This document shows positions 22,315 to 35,143 of a stretch of DNA of 64,000 bases, piece by piece (the stretch's first letter is position 1; each line of letters starts with the position of its first letter). The DNA comes from Phlebiopsis flavidoalba (Eukaryota; Basidiomycota; Agaricomycetes; Polyporales; Phanerochaetaceae). The notes under the pieces are model-generated. The model searched no databases and was not told the origin of the DNA. It saw only the letters and a program-made list of their open reading frames with translations. Location of the stretch: NCBI GenBank assembly GCA_035772785.1, contig JAOCPU010000029.1, forward strand, positions 310,001-374,000. The letters are read 5' to 3'. The position numbers and the translations under genes were made by a program.

Positions 22315-23520
22315 ACGAGACTGAGCCTCTCGAGAGGCTGTAAGCCCTATGGAACTTTGGGTATATGCGTGTGGTAGGTCGCGAATGAACCGACTTTTGG
22401 CAAGCGCACAGGAACGGTACGGGGGTTGCGAGCCGTCTTGTGCGTTTTTTCTTCTCCCATATGTGGTGTCGTCCTCACGGACGTGTGGATAAATGCGTGT
22501 TCGCCGCATGATGATGGTAGCGGGTTGTTGGATGTCTCGTCATATGAACCAAAACTCCTATTGCGCCCACTCATTTTTCACACCCCCCCCCGCTGTCGCG
22601 GGTATTTTTTTGGATACAGGAGTGTGTGATGCGCCGATAATCGGGGAGCGCGGGCGCGAGGGAAGGCAGGGAGCTGTGAAAGGAGGGCGGATTTTGTGAG
22701 AGACTGGCCCCGCCCCGCACGACGGCTGCGCCCTTGCTTGCGGGGGCGTGTGAAAACGGTGATTCCGCTTAGCGGGAGGGACATACCTCCCCAGGCCGCG
22801 CATGGTGCATGCTGTGCGAAGGCAGAGAGGTCGCTGGCATCTTTCCTCTGCATGGAGACAAGATGTCTCTCGGAGGCGGAAGGTGCTTTGCGTGGTGGGT
22901 ATATGCGTGTGGGGGTTCGCGAATGAACTCGTCTTTCAAGCGTATGGGTTGCAGAGGCAGGGTAATTATCGGGGGGATGTTTTTTTGGCGGTGGTTTTGC
23001 AGAGGCAGGGTATCGGGGGATGTTTTGCGGTTTTTTTTTTCTTGAGCCCCGTACGGTTTCGTCCTCGTGGACTGCGTAGGTGCATGGTGGCCAGGGGAGG
23101 TCTCGTCATGCTAGCCAAGTCTCTTAGAGACCACAGGTCGTAGCTGCATCGTGGTTATGATGCGTGTGCCGGTTCACGAAATCTGGGGGGGGGGAGGAGG
23201 GAACCCCGCCTTTCGAGCGTCTGTATAGTGGGTAGCGTATAGGGGTGTCACAGTAATGTCCTGCGCGTTTTTTCTCCTCCCATATGCGGTCTCGTCCTCG
23301 TAAATATGTGTATGCGTGTTCGTCGTGGGATCTGATAGCGGAGTGTGCGGAGTTGGGTCTCGTCACAATGGACTCAACGCTCTCTAGAGGCTCCGCTCCT
23401 CTACATAGTGGGTATATGCGCGTAGTTTCATTAGCTTTCAGGCGTACAGAGCAGCAGTACGGCGTCTGTCGCATCTTTCTTGCTTCTTCTCCCGTGCACG
23501 ATCTCCGGTCTTCGCCCCGA
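22315..23520. repeat. R repeat, block 3 (about four diverged tandem units)
   Basis: Units start at about 22321, 22838, 23119 and 23383. Each carries, in order, a TCTC..AGAGGCT-like start, GTGGGTATATGCGTGTGG, TTCGCGAATGAAC, CTTTCAAGCGTATGG and a TTTTTTCTTCTCCCATATG(T/C)G element with GTCTCGTCCTCGTGGAC. They finish with ATGATAG(C)GG and GTCTCGTCAT. Not every unit has every element. The second unit is interrupted by G and T runs, and about 290 bases of unrelated GC-rich DNA (22552-22837) separate units 1 and 2. Function is unknown. Confidence 0.6.
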
Positions 23521-23522
23521 GC

Positions 23523-24090
23523 CTAAACGAGCGGGCTTGACGATCCCCATGGCGAGATCTTGTAATATACGATATTCGAGTCCTCGGAGCGTTGATCCGC
23601 GAGGTACAAGCGCTTGCCGGCTTCCCGACCTCGACGAACGCAGCGTCGAAACCTACCCCTCATTAGGTCCTCCCCGAAAAAACGAAAGAATATGAGGGAA
23701 GTGGAACGTACCAGGACGGACTCAGAGATTCGGGCGAGAGAGCACGGTACAACGAGCAGTGGTTGTGGTCTGCGTCCTGCGTGGATGTTAGCTGCGTAGA
23801 GAAAAAAAATATGAGGAAGGACTCACAGTGTGCGGCCGCCGTCCCCTCAGTGCGCCCCGCGCACACGACGGGACGTCGAGCACTTCGAGTCATCTTCCCA
23901 GCCCTTGGTGCTTACTAATGACTCAGCCTATGCAAAATACTAAGAAAGGAGGAGCGTACCGAGTGCGAGGTCGTTGTAGGTCTGCAGGAGCGGACCGGCG
24001 TGTGCGCGGAGAGGGTACTTGGAAGGATGTTCGCGGGCTTGGGGCGGGGTACTACGGGGTTGAGTGGGGTGTAAGGTAGAAGCGGGGGGA
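23523..24090 (-). CDS. Possible spliced minus-strand gene (3' part)
   Basis: A minus frame ends in KRLYLADQRSEDSNIVYYKI and a Pro/Ser-rich tail with TAG at 23523-23525. Upstream, several minus-strand GT..AG pairs (for example GTGAGT near 23825 and CTACGCAG near 23790, GTACGTTCC near 23712) would define exons around 23720-23790 and 23825-23900. The coding look of the last exon is convincing, but I cannot join the exons in one frame or name a family. Confidence 0.3.
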
Positions 24091-24099
24091 TGGGGTGAC

Positions 24100-26080
24100 G
24101 TAGGCCGAGGGGTGGGGGATTCCCATGGGTATCCTGGATGTCTTGGCTGTGGTCTTGGGTGTGGGTGTGTGTGGCGTGCACTCTGCAGAGGGAAGGAGGA
24201 AGAGAAGGGTGAATAGGCGGGCGTTTGTTGCAGGCGCACGGGGGCTTTGTGACGAGAGGAGTGGCAGCAATAATACAGTAATTGAGAATGGTTTTGTGTG
24301 CGGTGCGGGGCTTTTCTTCGTGTGGTCGCCCAGAGCTGGGAACTGTGCTGGCTTGTTGGGACTTTTGGCAGGCCAATGTAGTTAGCTAATAGCTAATGAG
24401 CCAATGCTCCAGAAGACAATCTCATCAGCAAGCTGTTCCACGAATATAACTGCCGCCCAATGTGGTAGGCCGGTTACCCATCACGTGCCGCGTCAAGCGC
24501 GGGTGAAAAGCCCGTTCTTCTCACAGAAACCACTCGCCACGCTCCTTCCTCCCGTCCCCCCATCCTCGCCATCGCCCGTCACGAGTAAATTTCGCCCGAG
24601 GACAGGCCGCGATAAAGACTTTCCGATACAGGATCGTGTTTTCGGCCCGAACGGCGTCCTTCCCAACCATCGTTTTTTGCCCTCGCTTGCCTCTTTGCTT
24701 TTTCTGCAAACCCCCCCACCACCCCTTTCGAACTTTGGCCAGCCTGCGCGATACGACATAATCTCCGCCCAGCAGGCGCGGCCCGCTTCCCACACGCGGG
24801 GCGCAGGGTCTGCGCTGATGAAGAGTGGGACCCATTGAAAGGACCGCTTATTATGACGAGGGGCGGGGGCAGCGGACGCCCGGCGCGTGCCGCGCGCGTT
24901 TCGAACCCCCCGCGTGACAGCTCTATCGCGCGCGGCCTCGTGGCCAGCGACGCGGGCGAACGCGATGAGAAGTCAGATGGCACTTAGCCGTCCTTCTTAT
25001 GCCGGTGGCGGTGATTTAATGTACATCGCCGCACGCGCGTAGACAGTCGTGCGCGACCGTGCGTTGGGGTTCGAACGCACGTTCTATCTTCGCGCACGCG
25101 TGAGCGTACCAGGGCCGGGCCTCATCCAGGCGCGCGGCGCTGCGGGAATAAGAGGGGACCGCGCGGCGGAGTTGCTCGACGGAGATGGGCGTGAGCTGAT
25201 GCAGACGTGTGGCCTTCTGACGCGTTGTGCGGGACCCCTGGCACTTGTTGACGACGATCGCGCCGCGGAGGGGCACGGGCAGGGCGTTCGCGTTATGTCC
25301 CATAGGTGGGGGCATCGGCGTTCTATGTGTCCGGCCGCTGTGGCGATTAGGCTGGGGCGCGGGCGTGCGCTACGTTGGGCCGGGTGTGGGCATAGCCCGC
25401 GGGGGACGCCATCCGATAGCAAATCGCACCCTCGGAGTGCGCAGACCGCGTTCTCGAACACGATGCTCGATTCCCCGCACGTCGCGCGGCGGGCCCTGCA
25501 AACTTCTGGGGTGCATCTGCCTAATCCCGCTGGCTCTTATCGGCACTCCCGCCACGAACGCCAGCATGGGCCCGCACGAAGTCAGCGCCCGCCCCGTCCT
25601 GGTCGTGCAATGGCCGGGTGTGAACAAGTTGCGGCAGACGCATGGCGGGCTGCCTGCCTGATCTGAAGCGGGGACATATCCGGCAGGACCCGCACCTCGC
25701 CGCGGGGCTCTCTCCGGGCAACGACGGGCGTCCCGTGGTGGGCACAACAAATGGGGGTACGTTCAAACGTCGCATGTCGTCCTGCATCGGATGGCGAGCG
25801 GACGAGGCCACGCGGGCGGGGGAAATACGCATCATAAATTCTTTATGATAATCACGCATCGACATCGATAACGCGCCCGGTCTGTAGCACCACAGCCCCT
25901 CGGCCGCTTTCGTTGCCACCGATCTCCATCCCACCGCACACAGATCCAACAGCCCAATCACCCAAAGATCACGTAATCAAGATGCCGCACTCCGCCTTCC
26001 CGCCCCTACTAAAATCTCACATCCAACACACAACGCCCAGCCCACCGCAACACATCACCACGCCAACAGTCACGGAGAAA
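24100..26080. other. GC-rich region without recognised genes
   Basis: Long overlapping frames on both strands (up to 205 codons plus at 25049-25666 and 153 codons minus at 23915-24376) reflect high GC content. None shows a domain I know, and no intron structure stands out. One or more broken genes could be hidden here. Confidence 0.35.
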
Positions 26081-26082
26081 CA

Positions 26083-26860
26083 ACCATGGTCTGTCCGCGT
26101 CGCGTCCTCTGCCGCCCCGCGATGCGCTCACAGCTTGCCCCGTTGCCACAGGGCGTTTGCCAGGTCGAGATCATCACCCAAGCGGACGAACGGCGTGCCA
26201 CTTCCCCAAAGACCGGCAGGTACGCGGCCCTGACTTGAGCCATGGACCCGCACACGCCACCTCTGCTCGCAGATCTGCCGTCAAGATACAACTACGTCGG
26301 CCACCCTGCCGACTGCACCCAGTTTGATTCGAGACGGGGACCGGTGCTCTCCGGCGTCCCCATGGCACACACGCCCGCGGCACACGCTGCACATCACAAC
26401 TTACTTGCAAGCCAGGCAAGCCAGCCCGTTCGAGGACGGCCATTCGGAGGACGCCGTGCTAATATTAGATCCATCCGCGGTTGGGTTAGAAACCTGCAAG
26501 CGGCCGATGACTCACTGACTGCTGAAACCAACCTACGACCGCGCTATGCCAAGCTGGACACCCCCCGAGACACAGGAGTCCCCACAACTCTCGCTCTGGC
26601 ACCAAGGCGTAATCCTGATGACCGCCGCTGACACGCCCCGACTACGTGCATGCCCCAAGCCCCTCCTCTACTCATGCTCTGGCGGACGCTGCTGACACGC
26701 ACATAGGCATACGGCGCACGCGGCTTCCACTACAGTGATCCCCCCAAAACTCGACGCTCCAGTTTCGAGGTCGAGCTGCTCGCGATCAACAGTAGCCGCG
26801 TCCCGCGCACACGCACGCACCGCCGCCCCCTTCGCCCTTCCGCGGCGCCGCCGCGCCCCT
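26083..26860 (+). CDS. Unrecognised plus-strand gene (several exons)
   Basis: An ATG at 26083 follows a pyrimidine/CA-rich leader. A later segment reads MDPHTPPLLADLPSRYNYVG (about 26242-26300), and another reads QLSLWHQGVILMTAADTPR (about 26586-26643). A good intron follows (donor GTGCAT at about 26646, branch-like CTGAC, acceptor CATAG ending at about 26706). The next exon reads AYGARGFHYSDPPKTR and SFEVELLAINSS (about 26707-26800). The intron and the flow of the exon on each side suggest real coding sequence. The family is not recognised. Confidence 0.3.
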
Positions 26861-26869
26861 CTTGGTCCC

Positions 26870-29430
26870 GTCTGTAGCATCCTGTAGCACCACACGCATC
26901 CTCTCTCCCTCTCTCTCTTCTGCATTCTCTTTCTCTGTGTCTCTTCTGTCACCGCGCCTCGTCCAATGAGCATGTACCAGTAACCCCCGGACGTGTGCAT
27001 CTGATAAAAGCCCGCTGCATATTACGATGGCAGCAAATATTAATACGTATGCGCGCACTACGTGCGTCGGCGGCGTTCACTGTGCGCAAAGTGGCCCCCA
27101 GCCCTCAGGCGCCAACGCGATCGAAGCAGAAGTGGGAGGCATCTCTGGCTGGAAAATGGGCATGGCCGGGCCTTCCCCTTGCGCTCGCCACACGGGTGAT
27201 CCGCGAAGAATGTGTGGCGCGGTGTGTTATGATTTTGTGGGCCTTGCGCCGTTCGTGGAGCACAACCAAGAATACTCTCCAAGAGGGTATTATGCGGCAC
27301 ATATATTGCATGTCCAAGAATAAGACTAATCCCAAGTATTTCCAAGAGGTCTCATATGGCACTGGTTGCTACAACGCCCCCGTGCGTTTGGCTTACCCGA
27401 CCGCACCCTCGTCCCGCACGCCGCTGCTGCCTCCCGCGGCCCCCCGCGCCCCGCCGCCGGCCACCAGCTGCAGCGAACCGCGCGCGGCGCGCGATACTCG
27501 AAATGAATCTTTACTACACTCTTTATATACTATAACAGGATGGGTGATAGGGAATGAGAGGGGGAGGGGGGCTTTTTCGTCGTCGTACCCGCGGGATGTG
27601 GGCGAACGCCATACGCCACTACTTCTTCTTCGAGCGTGCGGATGGAGGCGAGGATGGGCGAGACGGTCGCGGGTGCTGGAGTACGTGCGCGGCTGAAGTG
27701 GGCGCCGCTGGGGTATGTGGTGCTGGGTTAACGTGAGAGATGGCCAGACGAGAGCATATATCCGGCGTACGATGAGGGACATCCGCCGCGACATACTACC
27801 AGGATCGCCTGCTCTCCTCTTGTTTCTGCTCATCATCTTGTTCCTCCTCTTCCATCTTCTTACTCTTCGAACTTCATCCAATCCCCCAGGCACCCACAGC
27901 CCCCAGGGATTCGCGCCCGCCACCAGCAAAAAGCACCCCCACAAGCTCAACCCTCACCGACACGCCAGCCGGCCCCAAAAGCGGCCCCGCGAGGGCGCGC
28001 CTCCGGAGTGCCCACGCCCCAGCGCGTCGAGGGTACGCCCTGGATCGCCGCAAGCTCTATGAGGTGCGCGCCGCCCCATGCGTCGTCCATGCATCATCGT
28101 TCCTCGTGAACCGCGATTCGGTCTAAAATCTGTTGAGCAGTTAGGCTTTTAAAATCTTGGCCGGGACCACGGGGACTACGCTAGGTAGGAAGTCCTAGTC
28201 AAGTGGGTTAGCAGAGGGCAGGGGCACGCTCAGGCCCGCTGCGGCAGGGAGGAAGGTATGGCCCGGGGGGTGTGTACCAAGGTTAGGAAGGCGTGCCCGA
28301 AGAAAGAAGAGAGAAGAAGCCATGCCGGGGTGTTTATCCCTAAGGTTTCGCGCTTACGTAAGCCGGGGGTTCCGCGCACGCCTCGGGGATGGGATTGGCA
28401 TATGAGTTAGATGCGCATGTGTGGATCAGAGTTGTGTTAGCCGATGTCGGACCCCTCGAGCACGCTCTAGCCGTCACCCGGAGAAGGTCACGTCCTCTCG
28501 TGCACTGTGACCGGACTGAATGGCATACGTACTTTGTGTGATCTGTGCTTGATTAGTACCCGGCTACGCCTCCCAGATAAGAGAAAACGACGTACGTCCG
28601 TAAGCAGCTAGCTGGCCCCTTGGAGTTGAAAGAATTCGCACGCGCGTGCGCGTGTATGCCACAGCGGACCCGCCTATACAGCCCATTTAGGTTGGGATTT
28701 GAGGCAAAGGAGCAAGAGGGTAAGGGAAAGATAAGCGCGCCAACGAGGGACCGACGATAGAGGCACGAGCAGGTAGTCCAAGGACGTCGCCGGCGCTTGC
28801 CACAAGGCTCCTTTGACGAAGGACGTGGCGATGGTCGACCGGAGGACAGGACCGGCCCGGTCAGGTACTGTGACCTTGGGTCCCGCGACGGCGGAGGCGA
28901 GCGCGAGGGTTTTTGGTTGCAGTGACGCGGATAGGAGCGATTGAGGCCGCCGTGTGTACGGTCTGTATCCGCCGTCAGTAGGTTGTTGTGTAGTGGGGGA
29001 GAGGGTATGACGTACGCCGACGCGGTTTACTGAGGTGTACGCGTTAGATAAAGAGTCCCCCCCCCCCCCCCCCCCCCCCTTGGATGTATGAGGATGTGGC
29101 GTGTACGGTTGTAGGGCTCGATTTTGAGCGAGGCCTCCCCCCTTCGAGCAAGCCCCGGTTTGGCACCTCAAGATCTGAAGGCTATACAACGGGTTAGTCC
29201 AGCACCATTTTATTCCGAGCTGTAGTGGTAGTCACGTTAGGAAAGCACTGCTGGTCATTGACCTAACCGCACAATCAACAGTCATCCAACAAACCTCGAA
29301 ACGACGAAATCACGCGCCTTTATTATCCACAAACGACTTTCCAAACCTGCACACAAAGATCAGCAACATCAAGCTGGAGCTAGCAGCATATCGTGTCTTA
29401 CACGTCTAGTAAAACCGCAAACAAGCCGCC
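26870..29430. other. No recognisable gene
   Basis: 27000-27700 has a 233-codon plus frame, and 27393-27950 a 185-codon minus frame. Neither shows a known domain. At about 27800-27870 one strand would encode a run of Leu/Phe/Ile and the other an acidic Glu/Asp/Lys run; the latter is more protein-like but isolated. 28080-29430 shows nothing recognisable. A run of 23 C lies at 29057-29079. Confidence 0.35.
29057..29079. repeat. Poly-C tract (23 C)
   Basis: Uninterrupted run in sequence I regard as non-coding. Confidence 0.9.
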
Positions 29431-30437
29431 ATCGCTAATGCTCACCAAGGTTCTCGACCCCTCGGAAACGTCCAGGCTCGACCGCCACGTGCGGGCTTCA
29501 CCCCAATGCGGGCAAACCGCGCGCTTTGAGGCGCGGGTCCGGCCGCGTCCCCGCGCGACGCGACTTTCGAGTTCCGCTGTTTTGCGTTTTCCATCATTCG
29601 ACGACCATCGCGGTAGAAGGCGAGTGAGCTTTCCTTTGTTTTCTTCATCTGTCGAGATCTGTCATGCGGGGCGTGCCGCGCTGGAGGGATTGCGGCTGAC
29701 TGATTGAGGTAGATGGGTAGAGCATAGAGATGGAAAGTGCGTCCTGTCGTTTTCATTTGCCACACGTTGAGTCTAATTGATGACGACGACTAGGTGGAAA
29801 AAACGGCGTGGTTTGCCTCATCTGTGGCCATCTGAATGTACAGAATTTCCATGAACTGGTCAATACAAAAACGGATTCTCCAATGCCTTAATCTGACGCG
29901 TCATCCTCGCACTGCTGTTCCCACCAGATGTCGAGTTATCCCGAGCGTTCACCGATGTCCTTTCCATCGACGATCTGAGCGCGCGACCTTGGGCCCGTTC
30001 CCGTACACTCTATGCGCGGAATTTGACTTTTCTGGAATGACATTCCAGTACGAGAAACCACCTTTGCGGTTACGATTGTCAGGTGCTCACTAACTTTCAT
30101 CGTGAGTTTAGTGGGGTCAGTTCACGAGCGATTTTTACCATGAATTGAGGTTTTTGACAAACATCGGTGTTCGAATGCCTCCGCTAACCCTTCTCAACGT
30201 CAGGTAATGAACCGTGGACCCCTCCGTGCTCCGCGGGAAAAATTCTTGTCGCTAGCGTCACGCAAGCAACTTTCGTTATCGTGCGAGCTGAGCACTATAT
30301 TTGGTCGGCATGGGAGAATGAGGAAATCGCGTGGTTGGAGCAGAATCCGACATGCTCGCTACCTCTCTTACGCCTCCATTCCCCACCACCTCCCAAGAAT
30401 TGTAAATCACGCAAGACACAACTACAACTGCACTGCC

Positions 30438-33284
30438 ATGTCTAGGACAGGTCGCGGACAACGGCTCGTGGACGTAAGCCTGCATTTCGCTAGCCCGCTG
30501 TTAGAGATGGCAGAAGGGCTTTGGAGCTTGCTCTAGTGCCTGGGGTTGCCGTTGATTGCGAAAGGTCTGAATTTCGTAGTTGAACGCATCAAGGTAAGCC
30601 TCTTGTCTACAGCCGTCGATGCAGATTACTCATTGTGATATGATGAATCATGTAGGATGCACAAGGCAAAACGAAGCAAACGCTTGTTGACTTCGTCCAA
30701 CAAGCCCAAGAATTGGCGAACCTCCTTGATGAGATCATGAAGAACATCGAAACAACCAAGAAAGCGGCGGGACGACGGTTTACAGATGAGCATTTTGCCA
30801 GCTCGACAGAGCTTCAGGCTCGCGTGGCGGCTCTTTCGACGTGAGCCCCCACTAACTCGTAAAAGGAAAATAGGATCCGCTGAAACGCTTCAATTCCGCA
30901 GCGCGATACGCGAGCTTCAGGAACGCTGCCAGGAGCTGAAAGGCGGACCTGGATTCCGTGGGGCATTCAAACGGTTTTGGTATACCGGAGAGAATGAGTC
31001 GTTGCTAGAGGAGATGACTTCAAGGTTAACCAAGACGGTCGAGATGTTCCAGGTATACATTCACACCATCGGTATATCACAAAATTTAACATGCTTCGGT
31101 TCGGACAGTTGCGCGGCCAAGTGTCCATGGAAAGCGTGCTCAGTGATATTGTGGAACAAGCAAAGGTACGCTGTGAAAGCTCCCCGTAAGACGCGGGAGG
31201 ACACGTTCTGACTTTTTCGAATATGGGATTCAGGATGCAGGTATGTTCATTGATCAGTCTTAGCCGTTATGTCGTGCCCTCCAGAACCGGCTAATCGGGT
31301 ACAATCTAGAACGCCGAGAGGTTCTTCAATCGATTAAATACGCTGACACAGGATACCGCTCCGTCGCCAACATGAAGAGCGAGTACATGAAAGGTACCCG
31401 CGAAGAAATCCTCACAGAACTCGACCTTTGGGACTTCAACTGATTTCCCAGAAACCAATCCCAAGCGGTTTTACTGGCTCAGCGGCGGCCCAGGGGTCGG
31501 CAAATCGGCCATCTCATACCAACTCTGCAAACGCCTTGATGCTCACCTGATCATATGCAATCTACCCTCGGCGCCTCCTTTTTCTTCGCTCGGGGCAACG
31601 GCGACCCCGCTTCGGCGAGACTCGTATTCCCTACCCTCGCACGCCAGCTTGCCCTTTCTCAGCCACACCTTCGCACCCATCTCATAAACGCAATGCGAGA
31701 GTATCGCGATCGAGGAGACACACAGCAGACAGATTTCGCGTTTCAACGACCTCATTCAGACCCCTCTCCGCAAAACCAGTACAACCCTCCCATCCCCCCA
31801 CGCCACTCCCGTTTGATCATCGTGATCGACGGCCTTGATGAATGTCAAGACCGAGATGACGTTCCCGAAATCATCAAGCACCTACTGGAGCTCGTACGCG
31901 AGCATCCTTGGCTACATGTCTTTGTCGCTTCTCGTCCGGATCCGAACATTATATCAACATTGACCGGTCACGATTTGATCTATCACTGTAACATGAACGA
32001 CGCGATGCATCAATGGGCGGACGACGTAGAGCGCTATCTTCATGAAACCGTGCCGAAAGATTCCTGGTTACCGCGAATATGTGGAACAAAATCCCAGTTC
32101 TCTCTCGCAGCTTGTCAAGCGAGCTAATAGGATATTTGTCTATGCCCGTGTCGCTGTAAACTTCCTCGACGCTTTTCGCAATCACCCAGAGGAGCAGTTT
32201 GAACAGCTACTACGCCCACATCCTGTCGCGGAACAACGCCAGAGTCACCTCTAGATGCACTCTATCTTCAGGTCCTGGAGTCAGCATCTCCTCCACAACT
32301 TCTAGAGATCGCAGGCAAAGCACGTCAAAATAGGCTCCATCTCATTCTCGGGACAATCGCTTGCTGGAAGGGCATCTATTCTTCCGGTGTTTCGCCTCAC
32401 ATTGTCGCAGCCTTCTTCGAACCCGCTCTTTCACTCGATGATGTGGTCTGGGACTTCGATCGGCTACGTGCTCTTCTTCGTGTAGAGGGAGGCATGATTT
32501 TTCCTATCCATGCATCCATCCAGGAGTTTCTTATTGACAGTCAACGCTGTTCGCAGACTCTCTACTGCGTAAATCAAAGCAAGTGGCATGCCCAAAGTCT
32601 ATCCGCGATGTTTCGGATATACACCTTCGAGGGCTGGAACCGCATTTGCCATATCATCGACAGTCCCATCAACCAGGATCTTCAAGGGAAAACCGTGAAG
32701 CGTTTTTGGTCGACATGTTCGCGACTCATGGCTCGAGAACCTCCGGAAAGGGGATTGACGACTGTGTTGACAATGAAGAGCTAATAGCTATGCTTCAAAG
32801 ATTTCTGACGGAACCCCTGCACAACCACCTACTGTTGCAAACGCGTATTTGGGGTGATAACGCGTCAGAAAAAAGAACGGCGTTGTCATAGAAAGGGTCC
32901 TTCGTTATCGCAGCAGAAGCTTCTGAAAAGTTAGCAGACTCGAAGGTGACGCATATTTTTAACCCTGAGTCTTGCCCAGCACATCCCGTAACTCACACTC
33001 TGTACGCTGCGACAGGATATAGAAGTCAAAATTGCCCGAGCCAGGGCCCTCATTGAAACGTACAAACGCTCTGTCTCCGTATAGTGCAGAATGGTGGGAC
33101 AAGACATCGTTACAGTGTGGGCGCCACGGGCATTGTAGTCGTCAAATCATCCCAGGACACAGAGACTCCGGTAAGATATGAGTCTGACTGGTCAAAAGAG
33201 CAACGCAAAATCCATGAAGACTTGGCTCAAAGGATTGTGGAGAGTGGAGTTGAAAGGTTTTGGTATGAACCCGTCGAAATATGA
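30438..33284 (+). CDS. NACHT-domain NTPase (fungal NLR-type), copy A
   Basis: This is a large STAND NTPase of the kind linked in fungi to non-self recognition and programmed cell death. From ATG 30438 the N-terminal helical region reads LHFASPLLEMAEGL, then an intron (30594-30655), then TLVDFVQQAQELANLLDEI and STELQARVAAL. The NACHT domain has Walker A GGPGVGKSAISYQL (31484-31525), the sensor segment GASFFFARGNGD and Walker B RLIIVIDGLDECQD (about 31808-31849). HVFVASRPDPNI (about 31914-31950) follows. A winged-helix-like part and a C-terminal region (IHASIQEFLIDSQRC; LSLDDVVWDFDRLRALLRVE) continue to about 33284. No WD40, ankyrin or TPR repeats are visible at the C-terminus. Introns and several one-base shifts interrupt the frame; the ATPase motifs are intact. 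Confidence 0.85.
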
Positions 33285-33289
33285 AGGCG

Positions 33290-33940
33290 CCTGACCGCTC
33301 GCATCTACGCGCCGGCGTCTCAACGCGCCGGATTGACGAAGAACGAGAAGGAAACGAAGCGGCTATACCTGGTAGAGTACAGAACGGACTCGTTAGTATA
33401 CATCCACGGCTCGCTCTAGCCAGTAAGGCCTTTCCCTTTACTTTCCTCTTCCTCTATTCACCCTCTCGAATACCCACTCATAAACACGCTTCGAAAAATG
33501 ATGTAGAAAATGTATTTCAGCCTTCATAGTTTTACTCGAATTATTCAGTGGTTTTTCACTCTACTCTCGTACACCCGTAAACCGCACAGCTACAGAACTA
33601 GAAGATCCTTGGCACACGAAAAGTAGAAACTAGCAACCTGACGACAAGTTTACGCTGGTGTATGCAACATCTTACCTTTTGTTATGTAGTGAATAAATTT
33701 GTGTTCAACTGTGAGGCTGCCATTGAGGTGCGCCCAGCCAACTTTCCGTCTTCCCCTAGGTGGAGGTGTGTCTCATTCTAAAAAAGACACAGCTCTTGTT
33801 TCTCAACCTTCCGGCCCCGGGCGCATGAGAATATATACGCGTCCTGAGTGATAGAAAAAATCGGGTCGGGGCAACGCAAGAGACGCATGTAGTCACGATC
33901 ATTTTTTACAGTTCCATTCCACGCCACCTTATTCATGCGC
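33290..33940. other. Convergent intergenic region
   Basis: 3' untranslated space between NACHT copy A (+) and Thi4 copy A (-). AT-rich, with no recognisable gene. Confidence 0.4.
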
Positions 33941-33946
33941 CCATGC

Positions 33947-35143
<1,197 letters not shown>

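Noticed and set aside
22315..23520. CRISPR-like array
   Set aside because: Units are about 250 bases, diverged, and share several internal motifs rather than one short exact repeat, and the genome is eukaryotic.
25052..25110. GGGTTCGAAC resembling a tRNA T-arm
   Set aside because: The flanking bases pair as a longer stem with a 12-base loop, and no acceptor, D or anticodon arms can be drawn around it.
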